Assembly: GCF_029266855.1 (NCBI RefSeq)
Contig: NZ_JAQSWB010000005.1
Span: 124,001 to 188,000 of the forward strand
Length of the DNA: 64,000 nucleotides
DNA from: Fluviicola sp.
GTDB lineage: Bacteria; Bacteroidota; Bacteroidia; Flavobacteriales_D; Crocinitomicaceae
Direction of reading: 5' to 3'
In this document: positions 26,782 through 37,300 of the stretch, in pieces
Layout: each line of letters begins with the position of its first letter
How positions within the stretch are numbered: position 1 is the first letter of the stretch
Notes under the pieces: model-generated
The model's input: the letters and a program-made list of their open reading frames with translations, nothing else
Told to the model about the DNA's origin: nothing
Databases searched by the model: none
Made by a program: the position numbers and the translations under genes

Positions 26782-28143
26782 ATGGCTAAGGTTAAATCGG
26801 CATTTTTCTGTCAAAATTGTGGTTATGAAACTCCGAAATGGTTGGGTAAATGTCCCTCATGTGGTGAATGGAACACCTTTGTAGAAGAACTTGTTGAAAA
26901 ACAATTGCCGCAGGTTATTGCCTTTTCCACCTCATCGGGAAGGACAGCTAAAGCACAGGTACTCCAGGAAATTGTTTCCAATGGACAGCGAAGAATTATC
27001 TTACCCGATAGTGAAATCAACCGCGTCCTCGGAGATGGTCTAGTTCCGGGATCTCTCATTCTTTTTGGCGGTGAGCCTGGAATCGGAAAATCTACCCTGC
27101 TTCTTCAATTAGCCGTCCAAACCACCTTGCGTGTACTTTATGTTTCGGGTGAAGAAAGTGAACAACAAATAAAAATGCGAGCGGAACGCATTGGTCAAAA
27201 AAACGATTCCTGTTTTATTCTTACGGAAACAAATATTCAAAACATCTTCAAACAAGCAGAAGAAACAAGTCCCGAATTACTCATAGTAGATTCTATCCAA
27301 ACACTTTTCAGTTCACAAATTGAGAGTGCCCCGGGAAGCATTTCCCAGATCAGGGAGTGTACCGCACAACTTTTACGATACGCAAAAATGACCGAAGTTC
27401 CGGTTTTCCTGATCGGTCATATTACCAAAGAAGGATCACTTGCAGGACCAAAAGTCCTGGAACACATGGTAGATGCAGTATTGCAGTTCGAGGGAGATCA
27501 GCACCATGTTTACCGTTTGTTGCGGGGAATAAAAAACCGCTTCGGGAGCACCAATGAACTGGGAATCTATGAAATGAACAGTTCGGGTTTAAGAACTGTT
27601 GAGAATCCTTCCGAGATTTTAATTTCTTCTGGTGACAGCGGTTTAAGTGGCGTGGCCATTGCAGCAACACTGGAAGGATTACGGCCTTTGCTCATCGAAG
27701 TTCAGGCCCTTGTAAGCACAGCTGCGTATGGAACACCCCAGCGTTCTTCCACCGGTTTCGATCTCCGAAGACTGAACATGCTTCTTGCAGTAATGGAAAA
27801 ACGCTGCGGCTTTAAATTGGGAGCAAAAGATGTATTCCTGAATATTGCAGGGGGAATACGTGTGGATGATCCCGCAATTGACCTGGCAGTCGTAGCAGCA
27901 GTTCTGTCCAGTAATGCGGATATATCAATCGACCGGTCAATTTGCTGCTCGGCAGAAGTTGGTTTGTCGGGAGAAATCAGGCCTGTTAACCGCATTGATC
28001 AGCGAATCCGGGAAGCAGAAAAACTCGGATTTGAAAAAATTATTATTTCAAAACACAATAAGGGAATCGAACAATCCAATTTCAAGATCGAATTGATTCC
28101 TTGCGGGCGAATTGACGAAGTTTTAAAGGCACTATTTGCATAA
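26782..28143 (+). CDS. radA: DNA repair protein RadA (Sms)
   Basis: 453 residues, normal length. N-terminal C4 zinc finger (CQNCGYETPKWLGKCPSCGEW); RecA-like ATPase with Walker A GEPGIGKSTLL, Walker B LLIVDSIQTL and the RadA-specific KNRFGSTNELG motif; C-terminal Lon-protease-like domain (GFDLRRLNMLLAVMEKRCG ... DPAIDLAVVAAVLSS, SGEIRPV). A branch-migration helicase acting in recombination. A near-consensus -7 word (TACCTTCG, 26759-26766) sits 15 bases before the ATG, suggesting its own promoter. Confidence 0.97.
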   Translation: MAKVKSAFFCQNCGYETPKWLGKCPSCGEWNTFVEELVEKQLPQVIAFSTSSGRTAKAQVLQEIVSNGQRRIILPDSEINRVLGDGLVPGSLILFGGEPGIGKSTLLLQLAVQTTLRVLYVSGEESEQQIKMRAERIGQKNDSCFILTETNIQNIFKQAEETSPELLIVDSIQTLFSSQIESAPGSISQIRECTAQLLRYAKMTEVPVFLIGHITKEGSLAGPKVLEHMVDAVLQFEGDQHHVYRLLRGIKNRFGSTNELGIYEMNSSGLRTVENPSEILISSGDSGLSGVAIAATLEGLRPLLIEVQALVSTAAYGTPQRSSTGFDLRRLNMLLAVMEKRCGFKLGAKDVFLNIAGGIRVDDPAIDLAVVAAVLSSNADISIDRSICCSAEVGLSGEIRPVNRIDQRIREAEKLGFEKIIISKHNKGIEQSNFKIELIPCGRIDEVLKALFA

Positions 28144-28221
28144 GACAATCCAGATTTTGTAAGCTACACACTCTAACTTGGAAAATACTTATTACAATAA
28201 CTTCTATTGCAATAGTTTAGT

Positions 28222-28229
28222 TAATTTTG
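28222..28229 (+). promoter_or_regulatory. -7 promoter element of SprB-repeat gene 1
   Basis: TAATTTTG, exact TAnnTTTG, 24 bases before the chosen ATG at 28254. A TTG lies at 28207-28209. Confidence 0.45.
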
Positions 28230-28253
28230 GCTTTCTTAATTAAAATGCTACTT

Positions 28254-30629
28254 ATGAGAGTATTATCTATCGCTACCATGATTTTACTGTGTTTCAGTTC
28301 ATTCGGAAGCGCTCCGGTACTAAACTTATCCCAAACAGTTCTCAACCCGGTCCTTTGTTCTGCTAATAGTGAGGTGGCTATTTTTCAACCCTTTGAGATC
28401 ACAGATGCGGATAACGATTTTATACAAATTATCGGGATAACTTCCTCGAACCAATCTGTTATCCAGGATGCTTCGCTGTATGCGGATAATATCGGTTCCA
28501 CCGGAACCCTGAATTCGTATCTCTTTGCAAACTCGGGCTTTAGCGGTGCAGGTACCTGTATCATAACCCTGGAGGTAACTGACGGAACGGATACCGTCTT
28601 CATTACTCTTCCTACAGTTACTGTCGGAGAAACTCCGGTCATTACGCTTGTAGCTAATCCCCAAATTTGTACAAGTGAAGGAACTGTGGATTTGAATCAG
28701 TTTGTTAACCCTGCCGGCGGAATATTTGATTATGATGGTGACGTATACGAAAACTCTGAGTTTAATGCAATTGAAGAGGGATATACTACAGATGGATCTG
28801 TGGGTATCAATTACACTTATTCAGACGGGGTTTGTGCGGCTTATGAATATTTATCGATCAATATTTTTGTTTCACCAAGCGTTACGATCAATACTACGGC
28901 TACTGCTTGTGGCGCAGCTACAGGAACTGCCAATGCCGTGGCTGCCGGAGGAGCACCTGTGCTGACTCAAAGCTGGTCTACCGGAGTTACAGGCACTTCC
29001 GGCATTTCAGGTTTGGCTGCCGGTCAATACATGTATTACCTGGTAGACACGAATAATTGCTCTACCACAGCCGCGTTTTCAATAGATCCGGCAGGAGTTT
29101 CGATTAATGAAACAGTAACTGACGTGGTTTGTTTCAGCCAGGCCAACGGTGCAATCACGATTTCACAAACAGGTTTGACAACGCCGGTTAACTATGTATG
29201 GTCTTCAGGGCATACGGGAACAGCTGTTTCGGGTTTAAGCGCCGGAACGTACACCGTTTACGCAACAGATGCAAACAATTGTATGATCTCAAAGACAATT
29301 ACAGTTACACAACCCGAAAAAGTCACTTTTGAAGCAGGTGTAAACTCATCACCTACATGTGGTGCAGCTGACGGAGAAGTTGAAGTTTGGGGTCTATCCG
29401 GAGGTATTCCTCCTTATACTACAACCTGGTCAAACGGCACAAGCGGTGAAATTAATTCCAACCTTGCCTTTGGTATCTACTCGGCAACTGTTAAAGATGC
29501 TAACAACTGTATGGCCGTTAAACCGGTCTATTTGAGTGAAGCGAACTCTGCTGATATAAGCGGTTCCGTAATCCCTGCAAACTGCGGTGGGACTGACGGA
29601 AAAATTTTGGTGGATATTTACTCCTGGACATTGGATCCGATCCAATCGATCAGCTGGTCGAACGGAGCAACTACGGAAGACCTGCTAAATGTTCCTCCTG
29701 CTAATTACGTTTGTACGGCTACTGTAGCCAATTCCGGCTGTAAAGCGATCAAAGGATGGAACATTCCGGTAGTGAAGCCATTGAGACAGGATATTTGCGT
29801 AATTACCGTAGATAGTGTTACAACAACAAACCTTGTGGTTTGGGAAAAGGTCCAAACAATTGGAATTGACTATTACAACATCTACCGCGAAACATCCACT
29901 CAGGGAGAATATATTCAGATAGATACGGTATGGGCCAATAACATTTCTCTTTTCAATGACGTAATTGCATCTCCGTCGGAGCGCTCATGGAGTTATAAGA
30001 TCGGCGCTGTGAATGTCTGCGGGGAGGAAAGTCCCTTAAGTATTGCTCACCGGACTATTCACCTGGATCTGCTTGATTTGGGAAGCAATTCCGTACAGGT
30101 TAACTGGAACGCATACGAAGGAACAACATTTACAGAATATATTGTTTGGAGATTTACAAGTGCAAACGGTTGGGAGGAAGCAGGTACTGTTTCAAACACT
30201 ACCTTGAGCTTTACGGATACGGTGGATTATGCAACTCCGGGATTGGATTATATGGTTGAATTTGAATTAACAATTCCTTGTTCGGCAGAAAAAGCTCAGG
30301 ATTTTAATACTGTTAGATCCAATCGCGAAAGAGGTCAGTTTGCAACCGGAGAAGGTGTTGACGGAGTCTCTTCCAATAGCGTGGACGAAAATTATTTGAA
30401 TAGTATTCAAATGTATCCGAACCCGACATCAGATAAATTGATCTGTGTTCAGGAAGGTACGGAAAATGTTACTTACACTGTTTTTTCCTTATCCGGTCAA
30501 CAGATGCAGACAAATCAAAGCAACCAGGCAAACACGGTTCTTGATCTGAGCGATTTAAATGCCGGGGTTTACCTGGTAGAACTGAAAATGAAAGACATTA
30601 AAATCACAAAACGGATAGTTAAATTTTAA
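28254..30629 (+). CDS. T9SS-secreted SprB-repeat protein, paralogue 1
   Basis: 791 residues from the ATG at 28254; upstream in-frame starts (a TTG at 28227, an ATG at 28245) are disfavoured because 28227 lies in the promoter word and 28254 has the ACTTATG context shared with other starts here. Signal peptide about 1-20. Residues about 20-215 are an unrecognised beta-rich region. Four SprB-type repeats follow (Cys-G..G.I...G ... W..G ... L.AG.Y...V.D.N.C). A roughly 190-residue fibronectin-like module begins ICVITVDSVTTTNLVVWEK; then a linker AQDFNTVRSNRERGQFATGE and a T9SS type-A domain (MYPNPTSDKL ... TKRIVKF). SprB is the mobile gliding adhesin of Flavobacterium johnsoniae; this protein is far smaller, so adhesion is plausible but unproven. 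Confidence 0.82.
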   Translation: MRVLSIATMILLCFSSFGSAPVLNLSQTVLNPVLCSANSEVAIFQPFEITDADNDFIQIIGITSSNQSVIQDASLYADNIGSTGTLNSYLFANSGFSGAGTCIITLEVTDGTDTVFITLPTVTVGETPVITLVANPQICTSEGTVDLNQFVNPAGGIFDYDGDVYENSEFNAIEEGYTTDGSVGINYTYSDGVCAAYEYLSINIFVSPSVTINTTATACGAATGTANAVAAGGAPVLTQSWSTGVTGTSGISGLAAGQYMYYLVDTNNCSTTAAFSIDPAGVSINETVTDVVCFSQANGAITISQTGLTTPVNYVWSSGHTGTAVSGLSAGTYTVYATDANNCMISKTITVTQPEKVTFEAGVNSSPTCGAADGEVEVWGLSGGIPPYTTTWSNGTSGEINSNLAFGIYSATVKDANNCMAVKPVYLSEANSADISGSVIPANCGGTDGKILVDIYSWTLDPIQSISWSNGATTEDLLNVPPANYVCTATVANSGCKAIKGWNIPVVKPLRQDICVITVDSVTTTNLVVWEKVQTIGIDYYNIYRETSTQGEYIQIDTVWANNISLFNDVIASPSERSWSYKIGAVNVCGEESPLSIAHRTIHLDLLDLGSNSVQVNWNAYEGTTFTEYIVWRFTSANGWEEAGTVSNTTLSFTDTVDYATPGLDYMVEFELTIPCSAEKAQDFNTVRSNRERGQFATGEGVDGVSSNSVDENYLNSIQMYPNPTSDKLICVQEGTENVTYTVFSLSGQQMQTNQSNQANTVLDLSDLNAGVYLVELKMKDIKITKRIVKF

Positions 30630-30652
30630 GCTGTTCTAAATAATCGAAGTAT

Positions 30653-30690
30653 AAAGATCATTGTTCCGCCATGGTACAATGATCTTTTCT
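30653..30690 (+). terminator. intrinsic terminator between SprB paralogues 1 and 2
   Basis: 12-bp perfect stem AAAGATCATTGT (30653-30664) / ACAATGATCTTT (30676-30687), then TTCT. It lies only 23 bases before the next ATG. Confidence 0.75.
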
Positions 30691-30712
30691 ATCACTATTT
30701 AATTCTGAAACC

Positions 30713-33700
30713 ATGAAAAAAATACTGTTTTTATTTGCCCTTCTTATAGGCGTTTCAAACGCACAAGGGCAAACATATGATTGGTCATCTGATATGCCTG
30801 CCGATCCATATATATCAGGCGGACAAGTCAAGTCGATCATGTATCAGGGGAAATTGTATCACTTTAATGACTCTCTGGGGACTTATCTCCGTGTTACCAT
30901 GTATAATCCTGAAGTCGGGAGCTGGAAAAGGGTAGTTACAGAAAACATTAACATTTCCAATATTGGCAGAATTGAAGGTGAGGTTGTTAACGACGCAGCT
31001 TACCTGGTAACCGGCGGCGGCGGCGGTTTGTTCATGCATAAATTCGATTTTCTTACCAATACCATTGTTCCTTACAATTCACTGATCGCAAGCGGTGGAT
31101 TGGGAAATTGGGAGTTCAAAGCGGATCCTGTATCGGGAAAACTGATCGTGATGTTTGTTGAAAACACCAACACCAACATCTGTACCTTTAACACAAGCAC
31201 CAATACCTGGAATAGCGAATTAGGTGTAAACGCACTTCTTGATCCGGGGTTCAATGGAAACGCAAGCCGCTTTTTAATTTACTTTTCATCAACTTCCGTA
31301 TTCTACGGTATTTCTGGCGCAGCAAATAATCGCCTGGCTGTAGCACCTTTGAGTAATCCATATGGCTTGGCTTATTACAATTCAGCAGGATCAAATGACG
31401 GTCGATTGAAGAATGATCTGGGAAACAACTTCGTATCAGGAAACTTTTTCATGGTGGGGAACGGGCAAAATGAACCTACTATTTATATGCGGAATTATGG
31501 AGACCAGAAAACGTACGAAAAAGCTTTCACAGGAACAAATATTCAGTTAAACACTGTTACAGATCCGACCTTGTATTTCAATATCGATACAGTTCGCTTC
31601 GCCACTACCCAAAATGCCAGCTACTCTTTTATACTTTCTAATTTTACCGCAGCAGGAGATGGCTCCATCGGAAATTCCTTTGTTTTCAGAAAGGATTGGG
31701 GAACCGGTATTTGGGATACTTTAGGAATCCAAATCCCACTCACAGCAGGGTTGAACAACTTGTTTATGCTTTCCTTGGATTCAAACGGTGAGCATTTGGC
31801 AATTAACTATCAAAACGACGGGTATTACTATTATAAAGTTTACAATACCAAACCGGAACTTAATCCATCTTCCGTATCACCAACAACCGGAACCTGTGCT
31901 AATCATCAAAACCTGATTTATCACGCATTGGAGTTTTACGATGACAACAAAGACGGGCCGCTCAAAATTTTAAATCTTGTTGATCAAAGCGGAATTATAA
32001 CAGGCATGACAGCCGAGTTAATTTATTTTGACAATAATGTGTCACCAGCCCTTACAAAATATGCCATTTACGGTTTTGTTGGAACGGGTGGCGGTGGCTC
32101 AACTGTCAGTTTCCAACTTTTTGACGGGTATAGCATAACCTCGGTTCTGCTGCCTACCATAACTGTCGGAGTAACACCGGCACCGGTTGTCAGCTTCTCT
32201 TCCAACCCCTTGAACTTGTGTAAGAATGACAACCTCATCGATCTGACGAATTTCGTTAACTATTACGATCACGGAACTTTCCAGATCAACGGAAATCTTG
32301 TTGACGGAACAACTATCGACGGGACCGTTCTTTCACAGACGTTTACCGGCGGAACAATCATCCTGAATGATGAAATCGACGGTTGTATGATCATCGCATC
32401 TGCAACAATGACATTTCCTGCACTGGGTAGTGCTTCGGTAGTTTCTACGCCAAGTGCCTGCGGATCAAATACCGGAACGGCAACAGTAACCTTTACTGCA
32501 GGTTCTTCTGCAAACTATTCACTGGAATGGTCAACAGGTGAAACGAGCAATACCATCTCCGATTTAGCTCCCGGACCGTATTTTTATAACGTAACGGATG
32601 ATTACAATTGCCACATAACGGGAGTTACTTCCGTAGAAGCAAGTGGTGTAACCATCACTCCAACCATTACGAATGTTTCATGCAACGGACTAAACGATGG
32701 TTCTATCAGTATCACTATCGTTAATCCCAATTCATATCAATTCCTTTGGTCTAACGGATATGGAACACAAACCATCTCCAATTTGGCGCCCGGAAATTAT
32801 TCGGTAAATGTTTGGGATAACAATGGTTGCCAGGTTTCAGGTTCTTATACGATCACCCAGCCGGCGCCTATCACGGCAAACTTATTCGGGAATGAACCCA
32901 CTTGCGGAGCCACAGACGGAAATATTTTTGCATCGGTATCTGCAACATCTCCGACTTACGATTGGATCGGTACCGGACAAACTACACAAAACCTTTCGGG
33001 TGTCGGATATGGTCTGTACACTTTGGAAGTGACTGATGGAAACGGATGTATCAAACAGTTCACGCACCAGCTGGATAACTATGGCGCAGTTGATATTAAC
33101 ACAACAGTTATCGATGCAACCTGCAACCAAAACAACGGTGGAATTGCTGTTAATTTCGTTCAGGATCCGAATGGCGGAACACTGGCAAATACCTGGTCCT
33201 GGTCAAATGGAGTAACAACACAAAGCAATTTTAGTTTGGGAGCCGGGACTTATACGATTACGGCAACAAGCGGTCCGGGGAATCAACCGTGTTATTCTGA
33301 AAAAACGGTAGTCGTTGGAACAAAAGCTCCACTTGCTCAACCTATATGTTTAGTAACGGTTGACACTTCCACTACTACTAACCTGGTTGTTTGGGAACGA
33401 ACCGAAACTTCAGACATTGATCATTATAACATTTACAGGGAATCGGACCTGGCAGGAAACTATCAGTTGATCGATACGGTAATGGCTGGCAGTTTGTCGT
33501 TTTTCAACGATGTGGTTGCTTCACCAATGGACCGTTCATGGCGCTATAAAATGTCGGCAGTAAATGCTTGTGGCGAGGAAAGTCCTATTTCCACGGAACA
33601 TAAGACCCTGCATTTGAATACCATTCTGAATACCGGGAACGGATCATTCGATATTCTATGGGATGATTACCAAGGCTCAGGAAACGTCAACGGATATGTC

Positions 33701-34189
33701 GTATGGAGAAAAACTGACCAGGTCGATTGGGATTCGATAAGTCCGCTCATTGCACTTGGAACTTCTTTCTACAATGACGTTCCCCCTGCAGGATCAACAG
33801 GCGTGGATTATTATATTGAAATGGTCCTGAACTCACCGTGTACTGCTGAAAAAGCACAAGACTTTAATACTACACGTTCCAATCGCGAACGAGGACAGTT
33901 TGCTGCCGGAGAAGGAGTTGACGGAGCATCGTCGAATGGAATTTCCGAAAACTATTTGAATGAAATTACCATGTACCCGAACCCTACGCAAGGCGCAGTA
34001 ACTTTTGTTCAAAACGGCAATGAAGTGATCACTTACCGTGTGACTTCACTTTCCGGGAAAGTTGTCAGTACAGTAACAAGCTCGGAAACGAAAACTGAGA
34101 TCCAATTGGATGAATTCCAAGCAGGTATCTACCTGGTAGAGATCAGTTCTTCCAATTCGAAGATCACCAAAAGAATCAGTAAATATTAA
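30713..34189 (+). CDS. T9SS-secreted SprB-repeat protein, paralogue 2
   Basis: 1158 residues. Signal peptide 1-19 (MKKILFLFALLIGVSNAQG). An N-terminal region of about 370 residues reads like a beta-propeller/kelch-type array (SLGTYLRVTMYNPEVGSWKR, NICTFNTSTNTWNSELG). A roughly 170-residue Ig-like region follows, then four SprB-type repeats (starting near ACGSNTGTATV, SCNGLNDGSIS, TCGATDGNIF and TCNQNNGGIAV). The same fibronectin-like module as paralogue 1 (ICLVTVDTSTTTNLVVWER), linker AQDFNTTRSNRERGQFAAGE and T9SS type-A domain (MYPNPTQGAV ... TKRISKY) close it. The C-terminal third is nearly superimposable on paralogue 1, which implies duplication with N-terminal domain exchange. Confidence 0.83.
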   Translation: MKKILFLFALLIGVSNAQGQTYDWSSDMPADPYISGGQVKSIMYQGKLYHFNDSLGTYLRVTMYNPEVGSWKRVVTENINISNIGRIEGEVVNDAAYLVTGGGGGLFMHKFDFLTNTIVPYNSLIASGGLGNWEFKADPVSGKLIVMFVENTNTNICTFNTSTNTWNSELGVNALLDPGFNGNASRFLIYFSSTSVFYGISGAANNRLAVAPLSNPYGLAYYNSAGSNDGRLKNDLGNNFVSGNFFMVGNGQNEPTIYMRNYGDQKTYEKAFTGTNIQLNTVTDPTLYFNIDTVRFATTQNASYSFILSNFTAAGDGSIGNSFVFRKDWGTGIWDTLGIQIPLTAGLNNLFMLSLDSNGEHLAINYQNDGYYYYKVYNTKPELNPSSVSPTTGTCANHQNLIYHALEFYDDNKDGPLKILNLVDQSGIITGMTAELIYFDNNVSPALTKYAIYGFVGTGGGGSTVSFQLFDGYSITSVLLPTITVGVTPAPVVSFSSNPLNLCKNDNLIDLTNFVNYYDHGTFQINGNLVDGTTIDGTVLSQTFTGGTIILNDEIDGCMIIASATMTFPALGSASVVSTPSACGSNTGTATVTFTAGSSANYSLEWSTGETSNTISDLAPGPYFYNVTDDYNCHITGVTSVEASGVTITPTITNVSCNGLNDGSISITIVNPNSYQFLWSNGYGTQTISNLAPGNYSVNVWDNNGCQVSGSYTITQPAPITANLFGNEPTCGATDGNIFASVSATSPTYDWIGTGQTTQNLSGVGYGLYTLEVTDGNGCIKQFTHQLDNYGAVDINTTVIDATCNQNNGGIAVNFVQDPNGGTLANTWSWSNGVTTQSNFSLGAGTYTITATSGPGNQPCYSEKTVVVGTKAPLAQPICLVTVDTSTTTNLVVWERTETSDIDHYNIYRESDLAGNYQLIDTVMAGSLSFFNDVVASPMDRSWRYKMSAVNACGEESPISTEHKTLHLNTILNTGNGSFDILWDDYQGSGNVNGYVVWRKTDQVDWDSISPLIALGTSFYNDVPPAGSTGVDYYIEMVLNSPCTAEKAQDFNTTRSNRERGQFAAGEGVDGASSNGISENYLNEITMYPNPTQGAVTFVQNGNEVITYRVTSLSGKVVSTVTSSETKTEIQLDEFQAGIYLVEISSSNSKITKRISKY

Positions 34190-34213
34190 ACTATATTGAT
34201 TTAGTAAATCAGG

Positions 34214-34241
34214 AGAGTCCGCTATGGCGGACTCTTTTTTT
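34214..34241 (+). terminator. intrinsic terminator after SprB paralogue 2
   Basis: AGAGTCCGC (34214-34222) / GCGGACTCT (34227-34235), TATG loop, followed by TTTTTT. Confidence 0.92.
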
Positions 34242-34314
34242 ACCAACCATTTATAGAAAGACCAAAAGCACTCAAAGAGAACTACAAGATACGAGTCTCT
34301 TCATCCCTCAAAAC

Positions 34315-34332
34315 TATATTTGTATACCTTTG
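34315..34332 (+). promoter_or_regulatory. two overlapping -7 elements of SprB gene 3
   Basis: TATATTTG (34315-34322) and TACCTTTG (34325-34332) are both exact TAnnTTTG matches, 31-41 bases before the ATG at 34364. Either or both could set transcription starts. Confidence 0.45.
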
Positions 34333-34363
34333 CTACCTGTTAATTGCTAAGACAAAATTACTT

Positions 34364-37300
34364 ATGAAAAAACTACTCACGCTAATAGTTGTTTTCGTTT
34401 CAACCTTTTCTTTCTCCCAAGGTTGGAATTATATTGGAAGCTCGACCGGAATTGCTAATGCTACCGAGGTTGATATTGAAATTACCCCAAACGGAATTCT
34501 GTATGCTGCATATATCGATGCATCGAACTCCAACAAAATCACAGTACGTAAATGGAACGCCGCATCCAGCTCTTGGCAATTAGTCGGTGCGGCTGGAATC
34601 GGAGATGCTAACGTATTCGATTTACAATTGATTGTTCTTGGAGAAACTACACCGGTCGTTGCTGCAAAAACCTTTTATCAAACAACTTACGAATTTTTAG
34701 AGATTTACAAATTCAATGGTACAACGTGGACATATCAGCCAATCGGACCAGGTGGTTACAATCACATTGAACATAATTATAATTATTCACTTCGCGGGAA
34801 TGCATCGAATGACTTATTCTTAACGTTTTACAATATCGATGATCAATCCACCGGTTACTCCCCTGAAAATGCACTGATCACAGTTAACATGACGGATCAG
34901 GTTCTTTATGGAGGGGCCAGCCCTAACCTTGAACAAACCAGTTTTTCAGGTGAGTTAAGCTCTTATATCGATGGTTCCAATGCTTATGTAATTCATGGCG
35001 AAGCAGATATGTCCGACTATATTCCATTGGACATTTCCAATAATGGCGCTGCATATAACGGTTATACACTGGACAACTCGGATGGGGCTTCTAAAATGCT
35101 CATCGAGAAAAACAATGGAGCAACTGCTTATAGCTCTGTATGGTCAGTTCCTTATTCCACATTCCCTTTAAAGTTCCGCTCTTTCAACGGAACAACGTTT
35201 GGAACCCAGGCGAATATCAGTACCGGGTCCAATGTCGTTGACTTTGACTTCGATACGTATTACAATGACGCATATGTATTCTATAAAACAAGCTCTTGCT
35301 TCTTTAAAAAAGTAACCAATGTTGCTACACCTGTAATCAGCACCATTTCTTCCGGAACTACATTGGCGCCATCTTCTGCCACATCTTTGGAAACAGAAGT
35401 GTACGGCAGTGTTTATGTCATCGCTTACATTGACGGCGGGAAGTTCTATGTAAAAGAATACAATCAATTGGCAAATATTGAGGATTATGACCTTTTTGCA
35501 ATGTGTGAATCTTCTGTTTTCAACAACACTGCAAGTAACTCCGTTTACTGCCTGGATCCAAACTTCAGCCAGCAGGGATTAACAATGACCTGTGTTTCTC
35601 AAAACGTTGGGGTCATTCCTAACTCTGCTATCAGCTTATCAGGAGCAGGAACACTTAATTTCTCTTTAAACATCAGCAATACAAACGATGTAAGTTCACC
35701 AACTATTGTTGATCTGCAATTCGAACTATTCGATAATGGAATTTCATGTGGAACACAATTAATCCCGATTACGGTTAATCCGAAACCGGTGATCACATTT
35801 ACAAATCCTGTAAATGCTGTTTGTGAAAATGCCAATCCGATCAACTTAAATAACTGGGCAACACCAACTGGAGGAACTTGGACCGGATCTGGGATCCAGA
35901 ACAACACTTTCTACCCTTCCTATCCTCCGGGAGCAACAGTGCTGATGATTTATACCAAAACAAACCAATACGGTTGTACAAGTGCTGCTTCTTTACCATT
36001 CGAGATCAACCAAACACCGGATTTGAGTGTAACTACCGACACTTCTGACTGTAACCAAAATACAGGAGGTGCTTCTGTTACAATTACAAACGGGCAATCC
36101 CCGTATTCTATTTACTGGAGTACCGGTTCTACCCAATCAAGTGTAGATGATCTTGCTCCGGGACAGTACCTGGTTTCTGTAACAGATGCGAATGGCTGTC
36201 TTTCTACTTCAACTGCTATGGTTGGATCTAGCGGACTTTCACAAACAGGAGTTCCTACCGGAACAACTTGCTACGGCGCAACCGATGGTGGAATCAACGT
36301 AACTGTAAGCGGCGGTGCTGCTCCTCTGGTTTATTCCTGGTCAAACGGTGCTTCAACTCAAGATATCACAGGATTGATCGGCGGACCATACGAATTAACG
36401 ATCACAGATGCGATCGGATGCATTTCTACCGCAACTTATGTAGTACAGGAACCACCACAAATTATGCTAAACTCGGTATCTTTATCGCAACCGGCTTGTA
36501 ATACAACGAACGGGCAGGTAACTATATCTTTGAATGGGGGAACCCAACCTTACACTTATACCTGGTTCGATGCTCAGGGAGACACTATTGGCACCGACAA
36601 TCCAACCCTTAACAATATTGGAGCAGGAGCGTATATCTGTAATGTTACAGATGCAAACGGTTGCACATTCAGTTATGCCGGATTGGTATCAAATAATTTC
36701 GGACCGACTTTGGCAATCGACACCATCATTCCTTCTTCTTGTTCGAATGACGGACAAATTCAATTGACGGTAATCTCGGGAAATCCAACCGATTACTTGT
36801 GGACCAATGGTGAAACAACACAAAACATCAGCAACCTGGCTCCCGGAAATTACGCTGTTTCCGTAACAGGAGCTTCAGGCTGTATAACCGTTTTAGGCGG
36901 AATTGTCGGATCAACATTACCCGATCCAATTGATATTTGTTTGGTAACTGTTGATTCAACTACGAACACCAACTTGGTAGTTTGGGAAAAACCAATCACA
37001 GCAGGTATCGATCACTTCAACATCTACCGTGAAACATCTCAGGCTGGTTTATACCAGTTAGTAGGTGCTGTAAATTATTCTGATGAATCTGTTTACAACG
37101 ACCTCGTAGCTTCACCGAATGTTCGCTCATGGAGATATAAGGTTTCATCCGTAGACGCTTGCGGAAGCGAATCCGAATTAAGTTCAAATCATAAAACAAT
37201 TCACCTCGTGATCAGTCACGGTTTAGGAAGTGATATCAATTTGTTCTGGGACAGTTATGAAGGATTCACCTACTCTAATTTTGTACTGAAAAGACATACG